Source: Burkholderiaceae bacterium (lineage in GTDB: Bacteria > Pseudomonadota > Gammaproteobacteria > Burkholderiales > Burkholderiaceae_E). From it: DNA of 41,813 nucleotides. The stretch covers positions 1 to 41,813 of the forward strand of contig JAHEMI010000011.1 in assembly GCA_024643785.1 (NCBI GenBank). Direction: 5' to 3'. This document shows, in pieces, positions 9,886-20,996 of the stretch. Position numbers and translations under genes: made by a program. Each line of letters opens with the position of its first letter. The stretch's first letter is position 1. The notes beneath the pieces were generated by a model, which was not told the DNA's origin, did no database searches, and worked only from the letters and a program-made list of their open reading frames with translations.

Positions 9886-9888
9886 AAT

Positions 9889-10335
9889 GGGAACTGGAGC
9901 AGGTCGGGCGATCGCCGGCCAGGTTGTTCGCAGCCTGGCGGGAGGAAGGTCCGGACTCCGCAGGGCAGGATGCTGGCTAACGGCCAGGCGCCGCAAGCCG
10001 CAAGGCCCAGGGCGACGGAAAGTGGCACAGAAAACATACCGCCTAAGGTGGCGCCGCGCTGGCGCTCCGGTCTTCGGGCCGGATGCTGGCGAAGCCGCCC
10101 GGCAAGGGTGAAAAGGCGAGGTAAGAGCTCACCGCGGGACCGGCGACGGGACTGGCAGGCCAAACCCCATCCGGAGCAACACCAAATAGGCACGCGCGCG
10201 GTTCGCCGCACGGGGCGGCCCGCCCCGGCGTGCGGGTAGGTGGCTTGAGCGCCCGGGTAACCGTGCGCCTAGAGGAATGATCGTCAGGTCGCGCAAGCGG
10301 CCCACAGAATCCGGCCTACAGACCTGCTCCACTTT
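9889..10335 (+). ncRNA. rnpB: RNase P RNA, bacterial class A
   Basis: P1 pairing GGAGCAGGTC (9896-9905) with GACCTGCTCC (10321-10330). Conserved core: GGGAGGAAGGTCCGGACTCC, GCAGGATGCTGGCTAACGGCCAGG, AAGGGTGAAAAGGCGAGGTAAGAGCTCACCGC, CAAACCCCATCCGGAGCAACACCAAATAGG, CCTAGAGGAATGATCGTC, ACAGAATCCGGCCTACAGACC. Ends approximate. Confidence 0.96.
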
Positions 10336-10339
10336 TACT

Positions 10340-10367
10340 GTAGTGTTTCCCAATCTTGAGACACTAC
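10340..10367 (+). other. Hairpin downstream of rnpB (possible weak terminator)
   Basis: GTAGTGTTTC (10340-10349) - ccaatctt - GAGACACTAC (10358-10367), 10-bp stem with one G-U pair; only TT follows. Confidence 0.5.
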
Positions 10368-10474
10368 TTCACCTATGTGCGCCAAGTCATTCATTTAACG
10401 TAGAAACAAGCTTTTGATGACTTCAAGAGTTGCGCCTAAGTCCTTGTCCTGATTGAAAAAAGCGCGTCCCGCCC

Positions 10475-10503
10475 TTGTAAAGCCCCGAACTTTTCCCTAA
10501 AGT
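10475..10503 (+). promoter_or_regulatory. Candidate promoter for mraZ/dcw operon
   Basis: TTGTAA (10475-10480), 17-nt spacer, TAAAGT (10498-10503); each hexamer 4/6 to sigma-70. Confidence 0.45.
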
Positions 10504-10540
10504 GGGAGCCTGTGCAAGAAAGTGGTGATTTGTGGGGCTG
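10502..10540 (+). promoter_or_regulatory. MraZ operator (direct GTGGG-type boxes at 10-bp period)
   Basis: GTGGGAgcct / GTGCAAgaaa / GTGGTGattt / GTGGGGctg at 10502, 10512, 10522, 10532. Confidence 0.75.
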
Positions 10541-10592
10541 AAACCCGTGTCCGGGGAGCCTCGACGGTTGCCGCGCTTTTCGGGGAAGGACG

Positions 10593-11021
10593 ATGTTTCA
10601 GGGCAGTTCCGCACTCGCGCTCGACGCGAAGGGCCGTATGACGGTGCCGGCACGGCACCGCGATGCGCTCGCCGCGGCCTGCGCCGGTAGCCTGACCGTC
10701 ACCCGGCACCCGGATGGCTGCCTGTTGCTGTTTCCACGCCCGACCTGGGAGACGCAGCGCGAGAAATTCGCGGCACTCCCGGTCAATGCCCGCGCCTGGG
10801 CCCGGATCTTTCTGGGCAACGCCACCGACGTCGACATGGACGGCACCGGACGAATCCTGATCAGTCCGGAGTTGCGCGCCGCCGCGGGCCTGAACCGCGA
10901 TCTGATGTTGTTGGGAATGGGGAGTCATTTCGAGATCTGGGACAAGGCCACTCTAGAGGCCCACGAGCGGACGGTCATCGCTGGTGGCATGCCGGAATCC
11001 GTGGCCAATCTGTCGTTCTAG
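10593..11021 (+). CDS. mraZ: Transcriptional regulator MraZ
   Basis: [26 protein letters not shown]...[13 protein letters not shown]...DATGRILI-like ([19 protein letters not shown]); first gene of dcw cluster. Confidence 0.95.
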   Translation: MFQGSSALALDAKGRMTVPARHRDALAAACAGSLTVTRHPDGCLLLFPRPTWETQREKFAALPVNARAWARIFLGNATDVDMDGTGRILISPELRAAAGLNRDLMLLGMGSHFEIWDKATLEAHERTVIAGGMPESVANLSF

Positions 11022-11029
11022 GATTCACC

Positions 11030-12007
11030 TTGACTCGGGAGGGACGGGATGCGCGCAACCAACCGCCGCGCGACGACGAGCACAAGCCCGTACTGCTCGA
11101 GCCGACCCTCTCAGTGCTCGCAGTCGGCGGCAGCGATGTCTGCGTCGATGCCACTTTTGGCCGCGGCGGCCACAGCGCCGCACTCCTCTCCCGTCTCGGC
11201 CCTAACGGGCGTTTGCTGGCACTCGACCGCGACCCCGACGCGGTGGCAGTGGCCAGCACCTGGCAGGACCCGCGCTTCGCGATCGAGCACGCGCGGTTTT
11301 CACAACTCGCCGAAGCCCTTGCACGGCACGGGATCGACGCCGTCGACGCGATCCTGTTCGACCTCGGCGTTTCATCACCACAACTCGACAACCCCGAGCG
11401 CGGCTTCAGCTTCCGGGACGACGGCCCGCTCGACATGCGCATGGACCCTTCGAGCGGCTTTTCCGCGCGCGAGTGGCTCTTGCAGGCCTCCGAAACCAAC
11501 ATCGCAGAGGTGCTGAAAAATTATGGGGAAGAACGGTTTGCTGTTCCGATTGCAAAGGCGCTTGTTGCTCGCCGCAGGGACCTCGGCGAGCACGCATTCA
11601 AGACTACCGGCGAGCTTGCCCGCATCGTGGCGGGCGTCGTCCGCAGCCGGCAGAAAGGGGCGGCGCTGGCCAAGGACCCGGCTACCCGCTCCTTTCAGGC
11701 TCTACGGATTCTCGTCAATCAAGAGCTTGAAGAGCTCGCGCTTGGACTAGAAGTGGCAGTGCGTCATCTGCGTCCTGGCGGCAGGCTCGCCGTGATCAGC
11801 TTTCACTCGCTCGAGGACCGCATCGTCAAGCAGTTCATCGCGCAGGAATCGGGTCGCAATGCGCCGCGCGACCCGATCCGGGGCACTGTGCTGCCGGGAA
11901 CGCTGGTGCGTCTGCGCAGCCTTGGCCGGATCCTGCCCGACGAGGCCGATGTCGCCGCCAATCCGCGCGCGCGCTCGGCGGTGCTGCGCGCGGCGGTCCG
12001 GGTCTAG
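11030..12007 (+). CDS. rsmH: 16S rRNA (cytosine1402-N4)-methyltransferase
   Basis: DDEHKPVLLEPTLSVL...DATFGRGGHSAALL...AILFDLGVSSPQLDNPERGFSFRDDGPLDMRMD...GGRLAVISFHSLEDRIVKQF. TTG start assumed. Confidence 0.95.
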   Translation: MTREGRDARNQPPRDDEHKPVLLEPTLSVLAVGGSDVCVDATFGRGGHSAALLSRLGPNGRLLALDRDPDAVAVASTWQDPRFAIEHARFSQLAEALARHGIDAVDAILFDLGVSSPQLDNPERGFSFRDDGPLDMRMDPSSGFSAREWLLQASETNIAEVLKNYGEERFAVPIAKALVARRRDLGEHAFKTTGELARIVAGVVRSRQKGAALAKDPATRSFQALRILVNQELEELALGLEVAVRHLRPGGRLAVISFHSLEDRIVKQFIAQESGRNAPRDPIRGTVLPGTLVRLRSLGRILPDEADVAANPRARSAVLRAAVRV

Positions 12008-12015
12008 GGGCGAAC

Positions 12016-12387
12016 GTGGCGCGGCTCAATATCCTGCTCTCGGCGATCCTGGTGCTGTGCGCGCTCGCGCTGGTCACCGCGCAGCACCGCGCCCGGCAGC
12101 TCTTCATCGACCTCGACTCGGCCAAGGCCCGGACGCTCCAGCTCGAGACCCGCTGGAACGAACTGCAGGTCGAGCAGCGCCAGTTCTCGCGCAATTCGCT
12201 GATCGACGGCAAGGCTCGTGCGGAGCTCGCGATGCGCGCAGTCGCCCCACAGCGCACGCTGATGCTGACGATGCACGGCGACCAGCCGCGGCTGGCCCAG
12301 ATGCTGGCGCCGGCGGCCAGCAAGCCCGCTCCCGCTCCGGGGCCGAGCGCGGGCGCGGGCGCCATCGTCGTGCGGGGCAAGCGCTGA
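12016..12387 (+). CDS. ftsL: Cell division protein FtsL
   Basis: Small bitopic protein MARLNILLSAILVLCALALVTAQHRARQLFIDLDSAKARTLQLETRWNELQVEQ between rsmH and ftsI. Confidence 0.9.
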   Translation: MARLNILLSAILVLCALALVTAQHRARQLFIDLDSAKARTLQLETRWNELQVEQRQFSRNSLIDGKARAELAMRAVAPQRTLMLTMHGDQPRLAQMLAPAASKPAPAPGPSAGAGAIVVRGKR

Positions 12388-14132
12388 TGGCCCGCGTCAG
12401 CGCACGCACCGTCGGCTACGGGGCCAATCCCCTGCTGCAGGTGCGCATGCCGGCCTACCGCTCGGGCGTGATGCTGGCGCTGATCGCCTTCGCCTTCATG
12501 GCCCTGGCGGTGCGCGCCGTCTACCTGCAGGCGTTTTCCGACGACTACCTGCGCGAGCAGGGCGAGTCGCGCTATGGCCGCACGCTGATCCTGCCGGCGT
12601 CGCGCGGCAAGATCCTCGACCGCAACGGCAACGTGCTCGCGGCCAGCCTGCCCGCCTACGCGGTCTGGGCCGATCCCGACCAGACCGAAGCCAAGGCCGA
12701 CGAGTTGCGCCAGCTCGGCAAGCTGCTCGACCTCAAGCCGAGCACGCTGCGCGGCAAGCTCAAGGACACCGAACGCAGGCTGGTCTACCTGCGCCGCCAG
12801 CTCGACCCGGTGGTGGCCGACAAGGTGCGCGCCCTCAAGCTCCCCGGCATCAACCTCGAGCGCGAATACAAACGCCACTATCCCGAGGGCGAGACCGTGG
12901 CCCACATCGTCGGCTTCACCAACGTCGACGATCTCGGCCAGGAAGGCGTGGAGCTGGCGCGCAATCGCCAGCTGGCCGGCCAGACCGGCAGCCGGCGGGT
13001 GATCAAGGACCGGCTCGGCCGGGTCATCGAGGATGTGCGCGCGGTGCGCGAGCCCCATGATGGCAGCGACATCGTGCTGTCGATCGACGCCAAGATGCAG
13101 TTCCTGGCCTTCGACGCGCTGCGCGACGCGGTCCTCGAGAACAAGGCCAAGGCCGGCGCCGTGGTGGTGCTCGACGTGCGCACCGGCGAAATCCTGGCAC
13201 TGGCCAACTGGCCGACCTACAACCCCAACCAGCGCTCCCGGCTGAGCGGCGCGCAGCTGCGCAACCGCGTCATCACCGATACCTTCGAGCCGGGATCGAC
13301 GATGAAGCCGTTCACCGCCGCGCTGGCGCTGGAACTCGGCAAGGCGAAACCGCTGACCGTGTTCCAGACCGCGCCGGGCAGGCTGACGATCGGCTCGGCG
13401 ACGATCGGCGACGCCCATCCCCACGGCGCGCTGACGCTCGAGGAAGTGATCGAGAAGTCCTCCAACGTCGGCATCGCCAAGCTCTCGCTCGAGATGCAGC
13501 CCAAGGAGACCTGGGAGTTCTACGCCGCGCTCGGCTTTGGACAGGTGCCGCAGCTCGGCTTCCCCGGGGCGGTGGCGGGACGCGTCCGGCCCTATCGCAG
13601 CTGGCGCCCGATCGAGCAGGCGACCATGTCCTACGGCCACGGGATGTCGGTTTCGCTCATCCAGATCGCTCGCGCCTACCTCGCCTTCGCGCACGACGGC
13701 GAGTTGCTGCCGCTGTCGATCACGCGCCGCGACGAAGTCCCCGCCGGCGTCCGCGTGATCAGCAAGGAAACGTCGGCGGCGGTGCGCCGGATGCTCGAGA
13801 TGGCGGCGGGTCCCAACGGCACGGCGCCGCGGGCCCAGATCGCCGGCTACCGCGTGGCCGGCAAGACCGGCACCGCGCTGAAGATCGAGAACGGCAAGTA
13901 CGTCAAGAAATACGTCGCATCCTTCGTCGGCTTCGCGCCGGTGTCGGCGCCGCGCATCATCGTCGCGGCGATGATCGATGAGCCCGGCGGCGCCAGGCAC
14001 TATGGCGGCGAAGTCGCCGCCCCGCTGTTTGCGCGGGTCACCGGTGAAGCCATGCGGGCGTTGCAGGTCGAACCCGATGCGCCGGGGGTCGCGGTGGTGA
14101 TCCCGACGACCGTGCTCGAGGAGAGCATGTGA
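12387..14132 (+). CDS. ftsI: Peptidoglycan D,D-transpeptidase FtsI (PBP3)
   Basis: SxxK in GSTMKPFTAAL, SxN in KSSNVGIAKLS, KTG in GKTGTALK; ATG at 12387 overlapping ftsL stop. Confidence 0.95.
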   Translation: MARVSARTVGYGANPLLQVRMPAYRSGVMLALIAFAFMALAVRAVYLQAFSDDYLREQGESRYGRTLILPASRGKILDRNGNVLAASLPAYAVWADPDQTEAKADELRQLGKLLDLKPSTLRGKLKDTERRLVYLRRQLDPVVADKVRALKLPGINLEREYKRHYPEGETVAHIVGFTNVDDLGQEGVELARNRQLAGQTGSRRVIKDRLGRVIEDVRAVREPHDGSDIVLSIDAKMQFLAFDALRDAVLENKAKAGAVVVLDVRTGEILALANWPTYNPNQRSRLSGAQLRNRVITDTFEPGSTMKPFTAALALELGKAKPLTVFQTAPGRLTIGSATIGDAHPHGALTLEEVIEKSSNVGIAKLSLEMQPKETWEFYAALGFGQVPQLGFPGAVAGRVRPYRSWRPIEQATMSYGHGMSVSLIQIARAYLAFAHDGELLPLSITRRDEVPAGVRVISKETSAAVRRMLEMAAGPNGTAPRAQIAGYRVAGKTGTALKIENGKYVKKYVASFVGFAPVSAPRIIVAAMIDEPGGARHYGGEVAAPLFARVTGEAMRALQVEPDAPGVAVVIPTTVLEESM

Positions 14133-15694
14133 GCGCGCCCCGCAAGGATCTCGCGGCAGCCGGCGCGCGCGCCGGCGTCTGGCTGCGCAAGGTGCTCGCG
14201 CCCGGCGCCCAATTGCGGCTCGACAGTCGTGAAGTCGAGCCCGGCGACGCCTTCATCGCCGTGATCGGCACTCATGCCGACGGGCGTAATTACATCGCCC
14301 AGGCCATCGAGCGGGGCGCGGCCGCAGTCGTCTTCGACGCCGAACCGGGGCCTGACGGCGCGCACGCGGCGTCGGCCGTATCCGCCGCGCAGATTCCGGT
14401 CCCCAACGTCGGCATCGTCGGCCTGCGCCAGGCCGCCGGCCACCTCGGCGCCGAGTTCTACGGCCACCCCGGCAAACGCTTGCGCATCGTTGCCGTGACC
14501 GGCACCAATGGCAAGACCAGTTGCGCCCATTGGATCGCCCACGGTCTGGCCGAACCCGGCGCCAGCGGGGCCGGGCTGATCGGCACCCTGGGCAGCGGCA
14601 TCATCGCCGCCGGCGATGACGCCCAGCTCGAGAGTTTCGGGCTGACTACCCCGGATGCAATCGCACTGCAGCGGATGCTGCTGCGCTTTGCCGCGGCGAA
14701 GGTGCCGACGGTCACGATGGAGGCGTCCTCGATTGGCCTCGAGCAGGGCCGGCTGGCCGCGGTGCCGGTCGAGGTGGCGCTGTTTACCAACCTGACGCGC
14801 GACCATCTCGACTACCACGGCGACATGGCGGCCTACCAGGCGGCCAAGCGAATCCTGTTCGCCACCCCGGGGCTGCGCGTCGCGATCGTCAACGGCGATG
14901 ACCCGGCCGCCGCGGCAATGCTCGAGGCCGCGCCGCGCGATGCCCTGCGCATCGCCTACGGGCTGTCGCCGGCTGCCGAGATCGGCGGTCACGCGGTGCA
15001 GCGGCTGGCAGTCGCACGAATCCGCGACGCCGCCGGCGCCACCGAGGTGGCGGTGCGTGGCGAGTTCGGTGCCGCCGACATCAGGCTGGCGCTGCTCGGG
15101 CGCTTCAACGTGGTCAACGCGCTCGGCGTGGCCGCGGCCTGGATCGGCCTGGGAATGCCCTTTGCCGACGCCATGCAGCGCCTCGAGAGCCTGCGTCCGG
15201 TGCCCGGGCGGATGCAGCGCCTCGAGCTGCCCGACGCGCCGCTGGTGGTGATCGACTATGCCCACACCCCCGATGCGCTCGCCAACGTCCTCGAAGCCCT
15301 GCGCCCGGTGGCGGCGGCACGCGGCGGGCGAATCTGGTGCGTGTTCGGCGCCGGCGGCGACCGCGACCCCGGCAAGCGCCCGCTGATGGGTTTTGCCGCC
15401 GAGCAGGTTGCCGATCGGCTGGTGATCACCAGCGACAATCCGCGCTCCGAGGAGCCGTTCCGGATCATCTCGGACATTCGCGCCGGGCTCAGCCGCGAGC
15501 CGGTCATGACCGAACTCGACCGCGGTGCGGCGATTCGCGGCACGCTCGCCGCGGCGGCTCCCGCCGACGTGGTGCTGGTTGCCGGCAAGGGCCACGAGAA
15601 TTACCAGGAAATCGGCGGCGAGCGCCTGCCCTTCGACGACCTCGAGGTGGCCCGCGCGCACCTGCTCGCGCGCCTGGGGGCAGAGCATGTTTGA
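14129..15694 (+). CDS. murE: UDP-MurNAc-L-alanyl-D-glutamate--2,6-diaminopimelate ligase
   Basis: VTGTNGKTSCAHWIAHGL, TMEASSIGLEQGRL, DYAHTPDALANVLEAL, DNPRSEEP (meso-DAP motif), GKGHENYQEI. Confidence 0.95.
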   Translation: MSAPRKDLAAAGARAGVWLRKVLAPGAQLRLDSREVEPGDAFIAVIGTHADGRNYIAQAIERGAAAVVFDAEPGPDGAHAASAVSAAQIPVPNVGIVGLRQAAGHLGAEFYGHPGKRLRIVAVTGTNGKTSCAHWIAHGLAEPGASGAGLIGTLGSGIIAAGDDAQLESFGLTTPDAIALQRMLLRFAAAKVPTVTMEASSIGLEQGRLAAVPVEVALFTNLTRDHLDYHGDMAAYQAAKRILFATPGLRVAIVNGDDPAAAAMLEAAPRDALRIAYGLSPAAEIGGHAVQRLAVARIRDAAGATEVAVRGEFGAADIRLALLGRFNVVNALGVAAAWIGLGMPFADAMQRLESLRPVPGRMQRLELPDAPLVVIDYAHTPDALANVLEALRPVAAARGGRIWCVFGAGGDRDPGKRPLMGFAAEQVADRLVITSDNPRSEEPFRIISDIRAGLSREPVMTELDRGAAIRGTLAAAAPADVVLVAGKGHENYQEIGGERLPFDDLEVARAHLLARLGAEHV

Positions 15695-17057
15695 GCTTCA
15701 CCAGGCGCGCGACTGGATCGCCGGGGCGGTGCTCCGCGGCGATGGCGCACAGACCGTGACCGGGGTCTCCACCGACACCCGCACGATCGCGCCCGGCGCG
15801 CTCTATGTGGCACTGCGCGGCGAGCGCTTCGATGGCCACGACTTCGTCGCCGCCGCGCGCGCGGCCGGCGCGGCCGCGGTCCTGGTCGAGGACTGGCGCA
15901 GCGAATACGGCGAGCCGGCGCTGCAAGTAACCGACACCCGCCGGGCGCTCGCCGATCTGGCCCGCGGCTGGCGGCAGCGCTTCACGCTGCCGGTGATCGC
16001 GGTCACCGGCGCCAACGGCAAGACCACCGCCAAGGAAATGATCGCGGCGATCCTCGCCGCCCATCATGGTGCCGACGCCCGGCTGGCGACCGCGGGCAAC
16101 CTCAACAACGACGTCGGCGTGCCGCTCACCGTGCTGCGCCTGCGCGCCAGCCATCGGGCGGCGGTCTTCGAGCTCGGCACCAACCATCCCGGTGAAATCG
16201 GGTCGCTGGCGGCGGTCGTGGCCCCGGGCGTGGCGCTGGTCAACAACGCCCAGCGTGAGCACCAGGAGTTCCTCCACGGTGTTGCGGCGAGCGCCCGCGA
16301 GAACGGCGCCGCGATCGCGATGCTCGGCAGCGACGGGATCGCGGTCTATCCCGGCGACGATCCCTGCGCGCCGATCTGGCGTGAACTGGCCGGGGAACGC
16401 CGCAGTATCGAATTCGGTTTTGACGGTCCCGACCGCAGCTTCGAGGTGTCGGCGAACGCCGCCGCCCAGGCCCGCGGTTTCGAGCTGCGCGTCGGCACCA
16501 CCACGGTTGCCGTGCGCCTGGCCACCGATGGCCAGCACAATGTGCGCAATGCGCTCGCGGCGGCGGCCTGTGCCCACGCGCTGGGCATCGGCGCCGACAC
16601 CATCGTGCGCGGTCTCGAGCAGTTCCGGCCGGTCCCGGGGCGGCTCGTGCGCAGCACTGCGAAGAGCGGCGCGACGCTGATCGACGATACCTACAACGCC
16701 AACCCGGATTCGGTGCGCGCCGCCATCGATGTGCTCGCGGCGGTGCCGCCGCCCGCCGTGCTGGTACTTGGCGACATGGGCGAAGTCGGCGCCGACGGCC
16801 CCGAGTTCCACCGCGAGGTTGGCGCCTACGCGCACGAACGCGGCGTCGCCCGGTTGCTCGCGTTCGGGCCAGCCTGCGCCGACACGGCGGCGGCCTTCGG
16901 CGTGGGCGCGGAACATTTCACCGCTGTCGAGCCGCTGATCGAGCGGGCCCGCGCGCTGGCGGTGCCGGGCACCACGGTGCTGGTCAAGGGCTCGCGCTTC
17001 ATGCGCATGGAACGCGTGGTCAGCGCGCTGACCGGCCAGCGCACGGGAGGGCACTGA
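15687..17057 (+). CDS. murF: UDP-MurNAc-tripeptide--D-alanyl-D-alanine ligase
   Basis: [53 protein letters not shown]...[18 protein letters not shown]...[21 protein letters not shown] at 15687, 8-bp overlap with murE. Confidence 0.95.
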   Translation: MFELHQARDWIAGAVLRGDGAQTVTGVSTDTRTIAPGALYVALRGERFDGHDFVAAARAAGAAAVLVEDWRSEYGEPALQVTDTRRALADLARGWRQRFTLPVIAVTGANGKTTAKEMIAAILAAHHGADARLATAGNLNNDVGVPLTVLRLRASHRAAVFELGTNHPGEIGSLAAVVAPGVALVNNAQREHQEFLHGVAASARENGAAIAMLGSDGIAVYPGDDPCAPIWRELAGERRSIEFGFDGPDRSFEVSANAAAQARGFELRVGTTTVAVRLATDGQHNVRNALAAAACAHALGIGADTIVRGLEQFRPVPGRLVRSTAKSGATLIDDTYNANPDSVRAAIDVLAAVPPPAVLVLGDMGEVGADGPEFHREVGAYAHERGVARLLAFGPACADTAAAFGVGAEHFTAVEPLIERARALAVPGTTVLVKGSRFMRMERVVSALTGQRTGGH

Positions 17058-18226
17058 TGCTGCTCGAACTTACCCAATGGCTGGCCCAGGACGTTCGCGC
17101 CTTTGCGGTGTTCAACTACATCACGCTGCGCGCGGTGCTGGCCGCGCTCACCGCGCTGTTGGTCGGACTGGCGCTGGGCCCGGCGGTGATCCGCAAGCTC
17201 GCCGAACTCAAGATCGGCCAGGCAGTGCGCCAGGACGGTCCGCAGACCCACCTGATCAAGACCGGCACGCCCACCATGGGCGGGGCGCTGATCCTGATCG
17301 CGATCGTGATCGCGACGCTGTTGTGGGCCGACCTGCGCAACCGCTTCGTCTGGGTGGTGCTGATCGTGACCCTCGGGTTTGGCCTGATCGGCTGGGTCGA
17401 CGACTACCGCAAGGTCGTGCACCGCAACCCCAACGGCATGAGCGCCAAGGAGAAGTACGCCTGGCAATCGCTGATCGGGCTCGGCGCCGCGATCTACCTG
17501 GCGTTCTCGATTCCCTCGCAGAGCAACGCCGAGGCCATCGACCTGTTCCTGCGCTGGCTGGGCAGCGGGCTCAATGCCCAGCTGCCGCCGCGGGCCGACC
17601 TGATCGTGCCGTTCTTCAAGCACATCGCCTATCCGCTGGGGGTGTTCGGCTTCATCGTGATGAGCTATTTCGTGATCGTCGGCACCAGCAACGCGGTCAA
17701 CCTCACCGACGGCGCCGACGGCCTGGCGATCCTGCCGGCGGTGCTGGTCGGCGGCGCGCTCGGAATCTTTGCCTACGTGACCGGCAACGCGGTCTTCGCC
17801 CGCTACCTGCTGATCCCCTACATGCCGGGAGCGGGTGAACTCGCGGTGATCTGCGGGGCGATCGCGGGCGCCGGGCTGGCCTTCCTGTGGTTCAACACCT
17901 ATCCGGCGCAAGTCTTCATGGGCGACGTCGGGGCGCTGGCGATCGGCGGCGCTCTGGGCACCATCGCGATCGTCGTGCGCCAGGAGATCGTGCTCTTCGT
18001 GATGGGCGGGATCTTCGTCGTCGAGACCCTCTCGGTGATGTTGCAGGTCGGCTACTTCAAGTACACCCGCTGGCGCTATGGCCAGGGCCAGCGGATCTTC
18101 CGGATGGCGCCGCTGCACCACCACTTCGAGGTCGGTGGCGTCAAGGAGTCGCAGGTCGTGGTGCGTTTCTGGATCGTCACCATGATGCTGGTGCTGGTCG
18201 GCCTCTCCACCCTCAAGATCAGATGA
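17057..18226 (+). CDS. mraY: Phospho-N-acetylmuramoyl-pentapeptide transferase
   Basis: Polytopic; [71 protein letters not shown]. Confidence 0.96.
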   Translation: MLLELTQWLAQDVRAFAVFNYITLRAVLAALTALLVGLALGPAVIRKLAELKIGQAVRQDGPQTHLIKTGTPTMGGALILIAIVIATLLWADLRNRFVWVVLIVTLGFGLIGWVDDYRKVVHRNPNGMSAKEKYAWQSLIGLGAAIYLAFSIPSQSNAEAIDLFLRWLGSGLNAQLPPRADLIVPFFKHIAYPLGVFGFIVMSYFVIVGTSNAVNLTDGADGLAILPAVLVGGALGIFAYVTGNAVFARYLLIPYMPGAGELAVICGAIAGAGLAFLWFNTYPAQVFMGDVGALAIGGALGTIAIVVRQEIVLFVMGGIFVVETLSVMLQVGYFKYTRWRYGQGQRIFRMAPLHHHFEVGGVKESQVVVRFWIVTMMLVLVGLSTLKIR

Positions 18227-19794
18227 AAAGCCGCCACCCCGCCCAACCACTCCCCGACCGCCGCTCGGCCGCGCGCCGCGCGAGCGACCGGCGCGCGCCG
18301 GTCGCGGCCGGACAGCTCGAGCTGTTCGAGCTGCGCGGCCGCTCGGTGCTGGTGTTCGGGCTGGGCGAGTCCGGGCTGGCGATGGCCCGCTGGGCCGAGC
18401 ACCAGGGGGCGCTGGTGCGCGTCGCCGACACCCGCGCCGAGCCGCCGCAGCTCGCTGCGCTGAGGGCACACCTGCCGGGGGTGGAGTTCATCAGCGGCGA
18501 CCCCGGGCCGGAGTGGCTCGAGGGCATCGATCTGGTGGCCTGGAGTCCGGGGATATCGGCGGAACTGGGGGCGAGCGGAGAATTCCATGCCCTGGCCCGC
18601 GCCCGGGAAGTGCCGGTGGCGGGCGAACTCGAGCTGTTCGCGCAGGCGCTGGCCGTGCTGCGCGAGCGCGGCTACGAGCCAGCCACGATCGCCATCACCG
18701 GCACCAACGGCAAGACCACGGTGACGGCACTGGCCGCGCACCTGTGCCGCGCAGCGGGGCTGGCGACGCGGGCCGCGGGCAACATCGCGCCGGCGCTGCT
18801 CGACAGCCTGCGCGAGGCGCTGGCCGAAGATGACCTGCCCGAGGTCTGGGTGCTGGAACTCTCGAGCTTCCAGCTGGCGCTCTCCGAGAGCCTGGTTCCC
18901 GACGTCGCGACCATTCTCAACGTGGCCCAGGACCACCTCGACTGGCACGCCTCGTTCGAGTCGTACCTCGCGGCCAAGCAGCGCATTCACGCTCCCGGCA
19001 CGATCGCCGTGGTCAACCGCGCCGACCCGGCGAGCGCACCGCAGCGGCCGGCAGAGAGAATCACTTTCGGTCTCGACGAGCCCCTCGCCGACGGCGACCT
19101 CGGCGCGGTGCGCGAAGGCGCGCTGGTCTGGCTGGCACAGGCACTTGTCGAGGAGCAGCCGCTGCCGGGACGTTTTGCGGCGCCCGGGGAAGTCCGGGTG
19201 CACCGGCTGATGCCGGCCGACGCGCTGCGCATCCGTGGCGCCCACAACCACGCCAACGCGCTCGCGGCATTGGGCCTGTGCAGCGCCATCGGCGTGCCGA
19301 TGGCACGCATGCTCCATGCACTGCGCACCTACGCCGGCGAGCCCCACCGCTGCCAGCTGGTCGCGGTCATCGACGGGGTCGAGTACTACAACGACAGCAA
19401 GGGCACCAACGTCAGTGCCACCGTGGCCGGCATCGAGGGGCTGGGGCGGCGCTGCTGGCTGATCGCCGGCGGCGACGGCAAGGGCCAGGACTTCTCGCCC
19501 CTGGTCGAACCGGTGCGCCGCAATGCCGCCGGGGTGGTGCTGATCGGCCGCGATGCGCCGCTGTTGCGCGACGTGCTCGAACCCACCGGGGTGGCGCTGA
19601 TCGAATGCGCTTCGCTGGCCTCGGCCCTCGAGTACGCCAGCGCCGCGGCGCGCCCGGGCGAGGCGGTGCTGCTCTCGCCAGCCTGCGCCAGTTTCGACAT
19701 GTTCCGCAACTACGGCCATCGCGGTGAGGTCTTCATGGCTGCGGTACGCACTCTCGCCGAGCGCCGCGGCATCGCGCTGGAGCTGCCATGCTGA
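18223..19794 (+). CDS. murD: UDP-MurNAc-L-alanine--D-glutamate ligase
   Basis: [89 protein letters not shown] 18223 overlaps mraY stop. Arg/Ala-rich N-terminal extension. Confidence 0.94.
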   Translation: MKSRHPAQPLPDRRSAARRASDRRAPVAAGQLELFELRGRSVLVFGLGESGLAMARWAEHQGALVRVADTRAEPPQLAALRAHLPGVEFISGDPGPEWLEGIDLVAWSPGISAELGASGEFHALARAREVPVAGELELFAQALAVLRERGYEPATIAITGTNGKTTVTALAAHLCRAAGLATRAAGNIAPALLDSLREALAEDDLPEVWVLELSSFQLALSESLVPDVATILNVAQDHLDWHASFESYLAAKQRIHAPGTIAVVNRADPASAPQRPAERITFGLDEPLADGDLGAVREGALVWLAQALVEEQPLPGRFAAPGEVRVHRLMPADALRIRGAHNHANALAALGLCSAIGVPMARMLHALRTYAGEPHRCQLVAVIDGVEYYNDSKGTNVSATVAGIEGLGRRCWLIAGGDGKGQDFSPLVEPVRRNAAGVVLIGRDAPLLRDVLEPTGVALIECASLASALEYASAAARPGEAVLLSPACASFDMFRNYGHRGEVFMAAVRTLAERRGIALELPC

Positions 19795-20996
19795 GCCTGC
19801 GGCTGCCCTGGATCGAGCGCCGGCGCATCCCGCGCGGCCCGCGTCCGGGCGTGGCGCAGGTGCCGATCCCCGCGGTCGACGGTCCGTTGCTGTGGGTTGT
19901 GGCTGCGCTGATGCTGCTGGGATTGGTGATGGTCTACTCGTCGTCGATCGCGCTGCCCGATTCGCCCCGCTACGCCGCCTTACAGCCGACCCACTTCCTG
20001 GTGCGTCATGCCATCTCGATGGCGGTGGCGGTGCTCGTCGGGCTGATGCTCTTCGCGGTGCCGATGCGGCGCTGGCAGCTGCTTTCGCCGTGGCTGTTCC
20101 TGCTGGGCATCGTGCTGCTGGTGCTGGTGCTGGTCCCGGGCGTCGGCAAGACCGTGCTGGGCGCGCGGCGCTGGCTGTCGCTCTACGTGTTCAACCTCCA
20201 GCCCTCGGAGCTGATGAAGCTCTTCGCGGTGCTCTACGTCGCCGACTACACGGTGCGCAAGCAGGACTACATGCAGTTCGTGCGCAAGGGTTTCCTGCCG
20301 ATGGGCGCCGCCGTCTCGGTGATCGGGATGCTGTTGCTGCTCGAACCCGACCTCGGGGCCTTCGTGGTGATCAGCGCGATCGCCATGGGCGTGCTGTTCA
20401 TCGGCGGCATCAACGGCCGGCTGTTCGCGGGACTGGTGGTGACCGCGCTGGGGACCTTCGCCACGATCATCTGGGCATCGTCGTGGCGCAGCGCCCGGAT
20501 CTTCGCCTACCTCAATCCGTTCGCCCCGGAAAACACCCTCAGCAAGGGCTACCAGCTCTCGCATGCGTTGATCGCGCTCGGGCGCGGACAGATCACCGGC
20601 GTCGGGCTCGGCGGCTCGGTCGAGAAACTCCACTACCTGCCCGAGGCCCACACCGACTTCCTGCTGGCGGTGATCGGCGAAGAGCTCGGCCTGGTCGGAG
20701 TGCTGGTGGTGATCGCAGCGTTCTTCTGGATTACGCGCCGCGCATTCCTGATCGGCCGCCAGGCCATCATGCTCGAGCGCAGCTACTCCGGGCTGGTGGC
20801 CAAGGGGGTCGGGCTGTGGATCGGGCTGCAGGCCTTCATCAATATCGGCGTCAACCTCGGGCTGCTGCCCACCAAGGGGCTGACCTTGCCGCTGATGAGC
20901 TTTGGCGGCACCGGGCTGGTGGTCAACTGCATCGGGATCGCGCTGCTCGCGCGGGTCGACTTCGAGAACCGCCGGCTGATGCGGGGTGCGGCATGA
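19788..20996 (+). CDS. ftsW: Lipid II polymerase / SEDS protein FtsW
   Basis: Polytopic SEDS protein; [76 protein letters not shown]. Confidence 0.95.
   Translation: MLSLRLPWIERRRIPRGPRPGVAQVPIPAVDGPLLWVVAALMLLGLVMVYSSSIALPDSPRYAALQPTHFLVRHAISMAVAVLVGLMLFAVPMRRWQLLSPWLFLLGIVLLVLVLVPGVGKTVLGARRWLSLYVFNLQPSELMKLFAVLYVADYTVRKQDYMQFVRKGFLPMGAAVSVIGMLLLLEPDLGAFVVISAIAMGVLFIGGINGRLFAGLVVTALGTFATIIWASSWRSARIFAYLNPFAPENTLSKGYQLSHALIALGRGQITGVGLGGSVEKLHYLPEAHTDFLLAVIGEELGLVGVLVVIAAFFWITRRAFLIGRQAIMLERSYSGLVAKGVGLWIGLQAFINIGVNLGLLPTKGLTLPLMSFGGTGLVVNCIGIALLARVDFENRRLMRGAA

Noticed and set aside
11835-15688. 721-aa and 562-aa minus-strand ORFs opposite ftsI and murE
   Set aside because: Same antisense artefact; sense strand encodes intact FtsL/FtsI and MurE.
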